Assembly (NCBI RefSeq): GCF_022884085.1
Contig: NZ_JAGGCS010000018.1
Span: 38,745 to 102,744, forward strand
Length of the DNA stretch: 64,000 bases
Source: Paenirhizobium cremeum
Lineage (GTDB): Bacteria > Pseudomonadota > Alphaproteobacteria > Rhizobiales > Rhizobiaceae
Reading direction: 5' to 3'
How positions within the stretch are numbered: the first letter of the stretch is position 1; every line of letters starts with the position of its first letter. The notes under the pieces are model-generated. The model was not told where the DNA came from and did not search any database. It saw nothing but the letters and a program-made list of their open reading frames with translations. Shown here one piece after another: positions 25,531 to 33,863 of the stretch. The translations under genes and the position numbers were made by a program.

Positions 25531-25824
25531 TCAGCCTTCAGGGAGCACGTCGGGCCACTGCTGCGCTCCATGCAGCACGCGCAGGATACGGATCGCCGTG
25601 GCAGTGACCACGTAGGCGCATATATAAGGTGTGCCAGAGATGACCAGTTCGCGTGTTCCGGCAACTCGGCCCGGACGGCCACTGTCAGGGAAATCGACAA
25701 GGCGGCGTGCGGCGCTGGCGATCCGTTCATCGATCGCGATCGCGGCGACGGGATTATTCGCCTCAATATGCGTGAATATGCCGTCGCGATCGGAGATCGC
25801 GAAGGCCGACCACATCAGCTTCAC
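25531..25824 (-). CDS. RelE/ParE family toxin
   Basis: A 97-residue toxin of the RelE/ParE fold. Typical blocks are ASAARRLVDFPDSGRPGRVA, a strand TRELVISGTPYICAYVV, and RILRVLHGAQQWP at the C terminus, as in ParE gyrase poisons and RelE ribonucleases. I cannot decide between gyrase and mRNA as target; the 'HGAQQWP' end is commoner in ParE. Its ATG overlaps the antitoxin stop by four bases (ATGA), the usual coupling of such pairs. It should stabilise the plasmid by killing cured cells. Confidence 0.9.
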   Translation of the reverse strand: MKLMWSAFAISDRDGIFTHIEANNPVAAIAIDERIASAARRLVDFPDSGRPGRVAGTRELVISGTPYICAYVVTATAIRILRVLHGAQQWPDVLPEG

Positions 25825-26126
25825 GACTTCGCGTCGCCGGCGCTGCGGGCGGCGGCTCGCCGCCTGGCAAAATGCGCTTCGGCCTCATCGTCGGCGATGT
25901 CCGGGCGAGTATCGCCCAGGGCTTCCAGCACCTTCGCCCTGAACCAGGCATCATGCGCCTCACCACCGGAAACAAGCTCCAGCGGCAATACGCCTTCATT
26001 GGCGGTGCGCGTGAGGAGGATGCGCACTGCGTCCGAAACTGTCAGGCCCATCCCTTCCAATACGGCGGTGGCGCGATCCCTGACGTCGGCATCAATGCGA
26101 GTTTGAACGAGAGCGTTTGCGGCCAT
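25821..26126 (-). CDS. RelB/DinJ family antitoxin
   Basis: A 101-residue ribbon-helix-helix antitoxin. The N terminus ANALVQTRIDADVRDRATAV and LEGMGLTVSDAVRILLTRTA are textbook RelB/DinJ; the C-terminal third is charged and would wrap the toxin. Two in-frame ATGs lie at 26132 and 26126; GGAG touches the first and is 6 bases from the second, so I use 26126. It precedes and overlaps the toxin gene and should repress their shared promoter. Confidence 0.92.
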   Translation of the reverse strand: MAANALVQTRIDADVRDRATAVLEGMGLTVSDAVRILLTRTANEGVLPLELVSGGEAHDAWFRAKVLEALGDTRPDIADDEAEAHFARRRAAARSAGDAKS

Positions 26127-26284
26127 AGGCATCTCCTGTCTTCAATCACAATGTAATGCACTTGAATGACAATTACCAGTGACAGCCTGTCCTTCCCCAG
26201 AGCTCTTGATCGGGGGTAGTGGCGCAAACAAGATCGGCTGGTGGGAAGAGGCCCGTGGCCTCTCCCGTGACAAACGACGTGACC

Positions 26285-27211
26285 TTACGCCGCTTCCCGT
26301 TCGGTTTCTTGCCTCGGCTGAAGCTCGTGCAGATAGTTGACCGCACGCTGGGCATGCGCGGCCGCGGCGAAAATGAACCGCTTCTCGTTCTTCAGAATTT
26401 CGAGCCAGCTGGCAAGGTAGCTTGCGTGGTCGGGCCTGGGCCCGAGTTCCGGAACAATGCCGAGGTCGGCGGCCAAAAAGCAACCGCCAAGGTCGGCGAT
26501 CAGCTCTTCATGGGCCCGGGACGCGCGATCCTTGTGGTAGCGGGAGAGGTCGCGATCAAGCCTGTTTTCCGAGCCCGTCCAATGGGTTAGCTCATGACCG
26601 AGCGTCGCGTAGTAACTCGGCGCGTCGCGAAAACTCTCGAATGGCGGCATTTGTACGATATCGAGCGCCGGATTGAAATAGGCCTGGCTGCCGCCGTGCC
26701 GGATGACAGCGCCGGTATTGGCAAAAAAGGCGTCCGCATGGGCAATCCGCTCGACTGGATCGGGCGCCGGCGCCGAAGCGCGGTAATAGTGTTCGGCAAG
26801 TCCATCGATCTGGTCCGCGCAGAACACCGTATAGGCTTTCAGGAAGGGAATTCCGCGCTCCACTTCCTCACCATGGGCGTCCGTCTCGGTTTTGGTGAAC
26901 CGGCTGGCATAGACGACGGTTGCACCGGTCTCGCCCTTGCGCACGTGCCCGCCCAGTTCGACGCTCTGCTTGAAGGTCATCCAGGTCGGCGAAACGAAAC
27001 CTCGCGACACGGCTTCCGACCAGAGAAGCAGCGTGTTGATGCCTTGATACGGAAGACCATTGTGGCGTAGCGGCCGCGTAATGCGCCCTGTCGTATTGGC
27101 CGCGTTCCAGGGCTTGACCCAGGGACGCACACCCTTCTCAAGATCGGCAACGATCCTGTCGGTGATGCGTGCGTAGATGTCCGTGCGGGTGTTTTCCGAT
27201 TTCCTGCTCAT
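26285..27211 (-). CDS. ardC: ArdC-type antirestriction protein
   Basis: A 308-residue protein. Residues about 8-130 form the ArdC N-terminal ssDNA-binding domain: DIYARITDRIVADLEKGVRP, then WVKPWNAANTTGRITRPLR and NGLPYQGINTLLLW. Residues about 160-290 form a zincin-like metalloprotease domain with GHELTHWTG, the HExxH motif. ArdC protects entering single-stranded plasmid DNA from restriction, and is similar to the N-terminal part of RP4 TraC. The ATG at 27220 touches GGAGGT, so 27211 is the likely start. A leader hairpin identical to that of DUF736 lies 26 bases upstream. Confidence 0.92.
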   Translation of the reverse strand: MSRKSENTRTDIYARITDRIVADLEKGVRPWVKPWNAANTTGRITRPLRHNGLPYQGINTLLLWSEAVSRGFVSPTWMTFKQSVELGGHVRKGETGATVVYASRFTKTETDAHGEEVERGIPFLKAYTVFCADQIDGLAEHYYRASAPAPDPVERIAHADAFFANTGAVIRHGGSQAYFNPALDIVQMPPFESFRDAPSYYATLGHELTHWTGSENRLDRDLSRYHKDRASRAHEELIADLGGCFLAADLGIVPELGPRPDHASYLASWLEILKNEKRFIFAAAAHAQRAVNYLHELQPRQETEREAA

Positions 27212-27236
27212 GGTTCTCATACCTCCGAGTTGGGGA

Positions 27237-27255
27237 GGCCGCGCCGATCGCGGCC
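27237..27255 (-). promoter_or_regulatory. Leader hairpin with CCGAT loop, copy 2 (ardC)
   Basis: The 19 bases GGCCGCGCCGATCGCGGCC are identical to 24957-24975 and at the same 26-base distance from the start codon. The 280-base stretch beyond it to 27537 has no gene; it includes a GTGGAGGACGG block also found upstream of DUF736. Confidence 0.6.
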
Positions 27256-27537
27256 CCGTCGCGAAGGGCCAAAGGCAGGAGCGACCGGGCGGCAGGCGCA
27301 CCGGAACGGCCGGAACGAAGGTGGAGGACGGCGATAGCCGTTGCGCCTTGCCGCCGGCTCCTGCAGGACCGGCGAACGGGACGAGGCCGCGATGCGGCGT
27401 CTCGTCCATCTCTTTCCCTTTTTGCGTCTCTTTTCCCGGCGGCCGGCGATAACGGTCACGCGAAGAGGCCGGCTTCGGAGGAAGGCAGCCTCTTCGCGGA
27501 TTGGTATGGGCGGAGCCGAAGCTCCGCCGGTATGGCC

Positions 27538-28146
27538 TCAGTCGAAGGCCGACATCTGCGCTTCGGCCGCCTTTCGATCGAGCTTCTCGCCTGGATTGTC
27601 GACCGGGCGGTCGAAGGGCTTCCAGGTCTCCCCGACGACCTGCTCGTAGGCGGCGACAGCACCTTCGGCGGCCATGCGGAGCGCATGGGCCTGAACGCCC
27701 ATGTCGGCGGCGAATTCTCGCTTGCGCTGCGCATTGCTGTCATAGCCGACCGGACCGAGATCGTCCTCGCGATCGTCGCCCGCACCCTTGGCGGTGGCGT
27801 CGCGCGCCTCGGTGACGGCACGGGAATAGAACTGTCCGGCGCCATGGGCGGATCCGACATAGGCGCCAACGATACGCTGAAGATGGATCTGCATTGCCCG
27901 TTCGCCCAAGCCCTCGGAGAGGCCGGAGGCGGTCTCGACGATCAGGCGTTCATGCATGTCGCGGATGCCGTCGCTGTCGAGGATCGCGGTGCCGAAACTT
28001 TCGGCGATGCGGAGCGCCTGGCCTTCGTCGGGGCATGTGAGACGGACCATTTCGAGTGTGGCGCCCTTGCGGAGCTGCACCACGCGCGCTGAAGGTCGGT
28101 TGGCCGGGCGGTTCGATTGACGGGAGGTGCTTGCGGGCTTTGCCAT
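27538..28146 (-). CDS. Conserved plasmid hypothetical protein
   Basis: A 202-residue protein with a basic, Ser/Pro-rich first 30 residues (MAKPASTSRQSNRPANRPSA), then mostly helical sequence with VQLRKGATLEMVRLTCPDEG and HERLIVETASGLSEGLGERA. No signal peptide or catalytic motif is seen. The ATG at 28146 follows AAAAGGAAA; the frame is open upstream but not convincing there. I recall similar proteins next to ArdC and ParB-like genes on rhizobial plasmids. The function is unknown. Confidence 0.75.
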   Translation of the reverse strand: MAKPASTSRQSNRPANRPSARVVQLRKGATLEMVRLTCPDEGQALRIAESFGTAILDSDGIRDMHERLIVETASGLSEGLGERAMQIHLQRIVGAYVGSAHGAGQFYSRAVTEARDATAKGAGDDREDDLGPVGYDSNAQRKREFAADMGVQAHALRMAAEGAVAAYEQVVGETWKPFDRPVDNPGEKLDRKAAEAQMSAFD

Positions 28147-28479
28147 GACGGTTTCCTTTTCTGGCTTTCCGAAGCGGTTCCGGCCCCCTGGCCGGTCTGT
28201 CCTTCGGTGCGGTCGAAGAGAACCGGCGCCAGCCGGGCGGTTCAGGGTCCGGGCAGGCCAGATCGAGAAAAGACGGTATGCGGGCAAGCGGGAGCAATGG
28301 TCCTGCGCCGTCCCCGCGTGCCTGCTTTGCGACGAGCGGCACGACCGGCCGCCCCGCGGCGCGCAAGCGGCCTTGAACCGGACGGGCGACGGTTCAGACC
28401 GCAGCAAAACCGAAGGACAGACCGGCCGGGGGATCGGGTCCAGATGCCATGGCGGACAAGGAAGTCGGCCATGAGAGTG

Positions 28480-28944
28480 CTACACCTCGTCATCCGTAGC
28501 GCCGGCCGCGCTTAGTGGTGGCGCCGCGGTCGCAGCGTTCGCCGAACCGGCGCCGGACAGCCGGTAGGACTGCAGCCAGCTCGGGCCATGGGAATTGCGT
28601 AAGCCCCGAAGGATCCCGCCATCGTCATGGGGGGCGCCGCCAATCCAGACATTGTTTAGAACGCTCTTCCAGCGCCGGCCGTGTCTCACTGCATAGGCCT
28701 GCAGCGCCGCCTGCTGCTCGGGGGTGAGTGGCGGAAGCCGATCGCGCTTCGGCAGGCGCCGCCGCGTTTCCGGCACGCCGTCGGCACGGACGGCTTTCGC
28801 GGCAATCAATCGCTTGAGCTCGGCCACACCGGCGTCGAGGCAGGCCTTGCCGTCCAGATGATGGAACTGCCGCCAGAAGGCGGCGCGCTCCTGAGGTGCC
28901 GGACCGATACCGGCCTCGCGTTCGAGATTTCCGATCGTCGCCAT
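28480..28944 (-). CDS. Conserved plasmid hypothetical protein
   Basis: A 154-residue protein. The middle has TRRRLPKRDRLPPLTPEQQA, then ALQAYAVRHGRRWKSVLNNV and WIGGAPHDDGGILRGLRNSH. The block 'LQAYAxxHGRxWKxxLxxxW' followed by a short Leu-Arg-Asn-Ser-His-Gly element is one I associate with plasmid-borne rhizobial proteins of unknown function; it looks like a small helical DNA-associated domain. It starts 4 bases after the stop of the gene upstream, so it is the last of a tight five-gene operon (32483 down to 28480). Confidence 0.75.
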   Translation of the reverse strand: MATIGNLEREAGIGPAPQERAAFWRQFHHLDGKACLDAGVAELKRLIAAKAVRADGVPETRRRLPKRDRLPPLTPEQQAALQAYAVRHGRRWKSVLNNVWIGGAPHDDGGILRGLRNSHGPSWLQSYRLSGAGSANAATAAPPLSAAGATDDEV

Positions 28945-28948
28945 GGCG

Positions 28949-29293
28949 CTAGATCTCCCCCCGTGTTTGAGCTCGAAGCTTTGCGGCGCTGGGGCTTTCG
29001 CGACAGGCGACTATCGCGGCCTCCTGCCGTGCGAGCTTGCGGGAGAGCGCATCGATCTCCGGCTGACGCTCGGCGGTGATGGCGGCGAGATTGGAACGAT
29101 AGCGGGCGAGGAAGGCGTCCGGTTCCGGTGGCCTGCCACGGCGATATCTCGGCCGGCGGGCCCCAAGCGACGGAATCAAAGCCGTCATTTTGCGGATGAT
29201 CTGGCGCTCGATCATGGCGAGCTGGTGCCGGGTCTGCCGGCAGGCCTCTTCCATGCGGCGCAACCGAGCCTGACGATCGATGGAGGGCATCAT
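28949..29293 (-). CDS. Small basic coiled-coil hypothetical protein
   Basis: A 114-residue, strongly basic and helical protein: MMPSIDRQARLRRMEEACRQ, IERQIIRKMTALIPSL, a Pro/Arg turn (RRPRYRRGRPPEPD), then a long helix SNLAAITAERQPEIDALSRK. It may bind nucleic acid. The ATG at 29293 overlaps the upstream stop (ATGA) and follows GGGGAGG by a good distance; ATG at 29314 is an alternative. It sits in the middle of the operon running from the ParB-like gene. Confidence 0.7.
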   Translation of the reverse strand: MMPSIDRQARLRRMEEACRQTRHQLAMIERQIIRKMTALIPSLGARRPRYRRGRPPEPDAFLARYRSNLAAITAERQPEIDALSRKLARQEAAIVACRESPSAAKLRAQTRGEI

Positions 29294-30180
29294 GGCCTCG
29301 TCCTCCCCGTCCATGTGACGAAGCTCGACGGGCCGTCATAGGCGGCATGCCGCGCCGCGTCAATGACGAAGCCGAACCGCCCGACCTGGTATTCGGTGGA
29401 CGCAACCAGGAAGCGCCGTTCTTCGACATGAGCATCACGTCTTCCGCCGCGGGTGGCGATCACCTCGGTCATGCCGGGATGATGATAAGAGTGAAGTGCT
29501 GATATCACGATCCAGTCGCCGGCATGTTCCCGTTCGAAGGCGCGCCGGTCCTTCACATGAGATTCACCAGGCGCGAGGATTGTTCCGGACATCGCCTCCC
29601 AGGCGTCGGGCCGCCAATCCTTGATCGTTGCTTCCGCCGAACGCCGCTCGAAACCGGTGAAGAGGTCGGGGAAGGTAATGGCAACGGCGGCCCAGGCAGA
29701 ATCTTCCTCATAGAAGCCGTCCCGCGAACGAAGCAGCGGGTGGACTTTTGCGTTTCGCTCGGGCGAAAGCGAGAAGCCGCCATGGCCTGCCGTCGTGTGG
29801 GCGACGACACCTTCCGCATAGAGCGTGGCGCCTTGCGATGGTCCCCACGGCGTATTGCAGGCAATGCGGACAGTCCGGCGTGCGAGCGCCCGAAGCTCGC
29901 GACTATGCTCGGCCTGCTCGATCATGCGCGCGCGGAATGCGGCCTCATCCTCGACCGGGCCATGGTACGAATAGAAATCGTCGCGTCTGAGCGCGGCAAG
30001 CGGCCGCGAGACGCGCCAGGCGCTCGCCAGCAGATGCCCGCCATCGCGGGATGGCAGCATGGCAAAAACGAGATCGCCGACCCGCGCAACGGCCATGCCT
30101 TCAGCGCGGCCGAATTCCACGCCAGCAATATCGTCGCTATCGACCTCCCGGGTTTGCGATTGGATGGGCATCGTGTTCAT
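29290..30180 (-). CDS. Conserved plasmid hypothetical protein, DUF7007-like
   Basis: A 296-residue protein. The central block (about 105-215) reads NTPWGPSQGATLYAEGVVAH, then TTAGHGGFSLSPERNAKVHP, then FYEEDSAWAAVAITFPDLF and DWRPDAWEAMSGTILAPGES. I associate this with the family now called DUF7007, on alphaproteobacterial plasmids, but this name is from memory. The 'AGHGGF' segment is reminiscent of a small enzyme or binding site, with no known activity. Its start overlaps the upstream stop (ATGA), and its stop overlaps the next start the same way. Confidence 0.8.
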   Translation of the reverse strand: MNTMPIQSQTREVDSDDIAGVEFGRAEGMAVARVGDLVFAMLPSRDGGHLLASAWRVSRPLAALRRDDFYSYHGPVEDEAAFRARMIEQAEHSRELRALARRTVRIACNTPWGPSQGATLYAEGVVAHTTAGHGGFSLSPERNAKVHPLLRSRDGFYEEDSAWAAVAITFPDLFTGFERRSAEATIKDWRPDAWEAMSGTILAPGESHVKDRRAFEREHAGDWIVISALHSYHHPGMTEVIATRGGRRDAHVEERRFLVASTEYQVGRFGFVIDAARHAAYDGPSSFVTWTGRTRP

Positions 30181-30653
30181 GGCGCGATCCTCCCGTCATC
30201 CGCCTTTGCGGCTGCTTCCTCGGGCGTCACCGCCTCGAGCACGGCGCTCGGGTAGCGACGAGACTGCAACCAGGCCTCGGCAGCCTCCCGGTCCTCAGCG
30301 AGGTGGAGCAGTTCGCGCGTCTCGCCGGCGCGGTTGAAGATGCGCACTGCGCCGAGCCGCGGGCGCTCAAGGACCTTGAAGGTGAGATCGGAGTCGAGCC
30401 CGAAGGTCCGGTGGAGGGTGACGAGGATCATGGACTTGCCGCCGATGTCCTCCTGATGGAGCGTAAAATACCCCGGCGACGTGTAGCTGCCGAGCTTGCG
30501 CGGCCCTTCCTTGCGGATGAGCCTGCCCTGGCTGTTTCTGGTTTGCCAGGCGGCGAGCTTCTTGTGGAAACGTTCCGGCGGGCGGGGTGTGCCGTCCGAC
30601 CAGGACACGAGGGAGCCGATCGGGGCGAGATCGAAGATGAGGGACGCGGACAT
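30177..30653 (-). CDS. Conserved plasmid hypothetical protein
   Basis: A 158-residue protein: MSASLIFDLAPIGSLVSWSD, then RPPERFHKKLAAWQTRNSQG, SYTSPGYFTLHQEDIGGKSM and a charged C terminus. It appears to be a mixed alpha/beta domain without membrane segments or known catalytic motifs. It starts after GGAG at 8 bases. It is 96 bases from the ParB-like gene upstream and overlaps the DUF7007-like gene downstream, so it is the second gene of this operon. I do not recognise a function. Confidence 0.75.
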   Translation of the reverse strand: MSASLIFDLAPIGSLVSWSDGTPRPPERFHKKLAAWQTRNSQGRLIRKEGPRKLGSYTSPGYFTLHQEDIGGKSMILVTLHRTFGLDSDLTFKVLERPRLGAVRIFNRAGETRELLHLAEDREAAEAWLQSRRYPSAVLEAVTPEEAAAKADDGRIAP

Positions 30654-30749
30654 GAGAAAGCTCCAGTTCCGGTTCTGCGGTTGATGGAAACGAAAGCGCC
30701 GCCGGGGCGGCCGGCGGCGATCGTCATTCGGGAGGGAAAAGGCGGTCGG

Positions 30750-32483
30750 CTATTCCGCCGCGACGCGATAGGCGTCCTGCTCTTCATCGGCATCGGACGC
30801 TTCGGGGGCATCCTCGAAGGGGCCGGGACCATCGCCTGTGCGCTCAAACGGATCAAGGACCTCGTTTCCGTCGAGGCCGGCCTCTCTCTCATCGAACGTC
30901 TCGCCCTGCCTGATCAGATCGGCGACACCTTCAGGATCCGGCGCGAAGAGCGCCGACGCATGGACGAAGTGCCCGTCTTTGAAGTGCTCGACCAGGGCCG
31001 CGCGGGTCTCCCGCACCCGCGGGCGCGGCAGCACGTTCGCCTCGCCCGCCGCCTTCTCAAGAGCCTGCCGCGACAGGCACAGCAGGAAATCCTCCGAGCC
31101 CATGTTCGGCAGGTAACCGTCGGCGCCGATGACGTCGCCGGCGATGCGGGAAACGATGCCGCTGTTCGACATCCCGCGCCGGCACGAGAGCACGTCGATC
31201 AGCACCGAGCGCGCCGCCACCCGCACCGTCTCCATGTCGAAGGCGAGCCTGCCGTCCTCGGAAAAGAGGGTCGCAGCGTGACGCGTGAACCGCTTGCCGA
31301 ACACGGTATCGCCGGCGCCGCTGTCGACCCGGACATTCTGACCGGCAAAGGCAAGCACCAGCAGCGCGATGAGCATATCGTCCTCGATCGGCGCCCGGCT
31401 GAGCGCCTCATGCAGCGCATCGGTGCGAAAGTCGCCGATCATGTCCAGGCCCTTCTGCGTGACGTCGGGACGCGGCTTCGGCGCATCCACGATCGAGCCG
31501 TCATGAACGTTGTCCTGCCCGGCGACGGCCGACGTGCCGCCCTTGGCCTTGTTCTTGTCCTCGGGCATGCGGAAGGCGACCGACTGCACCTTGCCGTCGC
31601 GGTCGAGATACATGGCAACGTGGTCGGACTTGGAAGGTTTGCCGTAGACACGCTCGGCCTTCTTCGGCAGTTCCGGCTGGCCCCAGGAGTTCGCCTCGAC
31701 GATCGCGCCCTTCTTCGGAAGGTTCGCCGTCATCCATTCCTGCTGGGCGCCGAGGAAGGCCTCGACATTGGTGGTGTAGCGATTGTCCTCGTCGGCGGGC
31801 CCGAACAGGTCTTCCGCCCACTCGATGCCATAGGCCGCACGCAGATCGTCGCCGAAACTGGCGTCGCGTGCATACATGCGGGTCTTCGACAGGGCATTGG
31901 CAATCTGCCACCAGGCCGCCGTGTCGCCCTTCTTCGGCTTATTGGCCTTCCAGACTTCCTTCTGCTCGTCGATCGCGGCTGCCGCGATGGTGCGCAACTG
32001 CTGTTCGTTGGGCATGTCGCCCTTGGCCATCTGGTCGAGCATCGCGGGAAGCACGTTGGCGAGAAGCCGGAGCTTGCGGATCTGGCGAACCGGCAATGCC
32101 AGCGCCATGGCGATCGCCTCCTCGGTCCAGCCGAGGGCCACAAGCCGTTCCGTGCCGCGCCATTGGTCGATCGCGTTAAGCGGCTCCCGCGCGATGTTTT
32201 CGATCATAGAGCGCATTGCGCCATTGTCGTTGGCCGCATCGGTCACCAGCACCTCGATCTCCTCGAGGCCGGCGGCGATCGCCTGTTTGACGCGGCGGTG
32301 GCCGGCCTGGATGATGTAGCCGTTGCCGCCATCGGTTTCGGGCGAAATGACCGGCGGCTGGATTATGCCGACAGCTTTCACCGTCGCCAGCAGCAGCGCA
32401 TCCGCCTGCGGCGATGATTTCGAGCGGCGGGCGTCGTCGGGATTGTCCTTCAGCGCACGCGGGTCGAGTTTGAGGATCTGCAT
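30750..32483 (-). CDS. ParB/RepB/Spo0J-like partition-type protein
   Basis: A 577-residue protein, about twice the size of a normal ParB. The N terminus has the ParB NTPase-type domain: AVGIIQPPVISPETDGGNGY and IIQAGHRRVKQAIAAGLEEI (the GHRR motif), then MIENIAREPLNAIDQWRGTE and an HTH (WTEEAIAMALALPVRQIRKL, about 150). The remaining 400 residues are a large conserved C-terminal region of unknown role. No ParA or RepA is next to it. Such long ParB-like proteins occur on rhizobial accessory replicons and may regulate or silence genes instead of segregating DNA. The start follows AAAGGAG. Confidence 0.88.
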   Translation of the reverse strand: MQILKLDPRALKDNPDDARRSKSSPQADALLLATVKAVGIIQPPVISPETDGGNGYIIQAGHRRVKQAIAAGLEEIEVLVTDAANDNGAMRSMIENIAREPLNAIDQWRGTERLVALGWTEEAIAMALALPVRQIRKLRLLANVLPAMLDQMAKGDMPNEQQLRTIAAAAIDEQKEVWKANKPKKGDTAAWWQIANALSKTRMYARDASFGDDLRAAYGIEWAEDLFGPADEDNRYTTNVEAFLGAQQEWMTANLPKKGAIVEANSWGQPELPKKAERVYGKPSKSDHVAMYLDRDGKVQSVAFRMPEDKNKAKGGTSAVAGQDNVHDGSIVDAPKPRPDVTQKGLDMIGDFRTDALHEALSRAPIEDDMLIALLVLAFAGQNVRVDSGAGDTVFGKRFTRHAATLFSEDGRLAFDMETVRVAARSVLIDVLSCRRGMSNSGIVSRIAGDVIGADGYLPNMGSEDFLLCLSRQALEKAAGEANVLPRPRVRETRAALVEHFKDGHFVHASALFAPDPEGVADLIRQGETFDEREAGLDGNEVLDPFERTGDGPGPFEDAPEASDADEEQDAYRVAAE

Positions 32484-32796
32484 GGGATTTGCTCCTTTAA
32501 GGATTCCGGAGCGGCGGTTGCCACCCCTTCCGTCTTCAGTTTTTCCGAAGACACTTCCCGGACCGCAGAGCGGACAGACCGGCGCAACTGCGCCCGAGCG
32601 GCCCTGCCCGTCAGGGCGAGCGGAGCAAAGCTTTGCGAGAACGACGGACAGGGGTGAGGAGGGGGCGGTTGAGCGAGAGCGTCGACGGGAGGGCCGATCT
32701 GCGAGTACTCCCTCTTCCCACCTTTTCTTTTTCCTCTAGAACCTTTCCTTCCGACCTTTCAACGGCGACAGCGACGGGTTGCGGAAGGAGACTTGA
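32484..32796. other. Divergent region between the ParB-like and trypsin-like genes
   Basis: 313 bases with promoters for two divergent genes. It has several GC stem-like blocks (for example CCTGCCCGTCAGGGCGAG) and a pyrimidine-rich stretch around 32700-32750. No coding sequence is supported. Confidence 0.4.
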
Positions 32797-33612
32797 GTGA
32801 CGATACCGACATGGGCTTTGGCCCAAGCGAACATGAGCGTATGCATCAACGGAACCTTCATCCCGTTCAAGAACGCGCCCGACGCGATGCACCGCTTTGT
32901 TCGCCCCGCCTTGTTTTCGACAGCCGACGAGGTCTACGAGCTAAGGTTCTTCGGCTCAGCCTTTCTCGGCAGATATCGGGGTGCGAGCGTAGCGATCTCG
33001 ACGGCTCATCAAACGGACGTCTCGGTCGGCGCGCCTCCGGCAGAGAAATTTGTCGTTGTCGTGAAGAGCGCAGGCCAGAACCTCGCAATTCCGCCAACCA
33101 ACCTGCATATCCCTGTCGTCGAAAATCCGGATCATCAGTCACTCCGGGATCTGATATTTTTCGCGTTCGGGCACGAACCTGCGCGAACTGTCCATCTCGA
33201 TCTGACCGAGGTGCTCTGGTCGGACGCGGAACACGTTGCGGTCGATTACTCGTTCCTGATCGGTTATCCCACCAGTTCAAACATCATTGAGCTCGACCCT
33301 GACGACCCAACGAGGCTTTCCAATTTCACCATGCGATGGATCAGGCAGGATCTGGAAGCGGCAGGGCCGCAGCTGCTGGATACTGAACACAGGAACATCT
33401 TCGTCAAACACAAACGATCAACACGAGACAGTGTCGACCCCGACGGGTTGAGCGGATCGCCAGTGTTTTCGATCGTCAGGCGCGGTTTGAGGGAAAGGTT
33501 CCTGCGTTTCGACGGCATCGTCACGAACGCAAATGGGGACCGCTTCGCCGTCTACCCAAGCGTCTTTATTCGCGACATGCTGGATCATATCGTTGAGCAG
33601 GGGCAGGCGTGA
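32797..33612 (+). CDS. Trypsin-like peptidase domain protein
   Basis: A 271-residue protein starting at GTG after GGAAGGAG. A chymotrypsin-fold triad can be read: GASVAISTAHQTD gives the His (about 71), EHVAVDYSFLIGYPTS the Asp (about 150), and DPDGLSGSPVFSIVRR the Ser of a GxSGSP motif (about 222). There is no signal peptide, so it would act inside the cell. It is alone on the plus strand between two minus-strand blocks and has a terminator after it. Cytoplasmic trypsin-like proteins often belong to defence or effector modules; here the role is unknown. The triad is by eye only. Confidence 0.6.
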   Translation: MTIPTWALAQANMSVCINGTFIPFKNAPDAMHRFVRPALFSTADEVYELRFFGSAFLGRYRGASVAISTAHQTDVSVGAPPAEKFVVVVKSAGQNLAIPPTNLHIPVVENPDHQSLRDLIFFAFGHEPARTVHLDLTEVLWSDAEHVAVDYSFLIGYPTSSNIIELDPDDPTRLSNFTMRWIRQDLEAAGPQLLDTEHRNIFVKHKRSTRDSVDPDGLSGSPVFSIVRRGLRERFLRFDGIVTNANGDRFAVYPSVFIRDMLDHIVEQGQA

Positions 33613-33654
33613 ACCACTCATCGCCGGTGGAAGAGGTTGCCCTGATAAAAAAAG

Positions 33655-33681
33655 AGGGCCAGCGGAAGCCGCGGCCCTTTA
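33655..33681. terminator. Bidirectional rho-independent terminator
   Basis: AGGGCC (33655-33660) pairs with GGCCCT (33673-33678), with an inner GCGG/CCGC stem. A run of seven A precedes it on the plus strand, so minus-strand transcripts end in a U-tract; TTT follows on the plus strand. It serves the trypsin-like gene and the methylase-helicase gene, which converge here. Confidence 0.75.
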
Positions 33682-33863
33682 AAGTGTGAAGGTCAATAAA
33701 CCTCCAGAGGGGAACAGCTGGTGCGGCGGAACTGGGAGGAGTGACCGCCATGTGCATCAGCTATAGGCAACATGCCCTTTTTCTGACCAATCGCATACCA
33801 CTTTTTGCGCAATGCAGCTATGCAGATGCTGCGGTGCATTCAAAATCGGCGTGATACGGCCGT

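Noticed and set aside
30051..32417. A 788-residue open frame on the plus strand opposite the ParB-like and neighbouring genes
   Set aside because: It lies antisense to well-supported, tightly coupled minus-strand genes, has no ribosome site or domain, and is an effect of high GC and codon bias.
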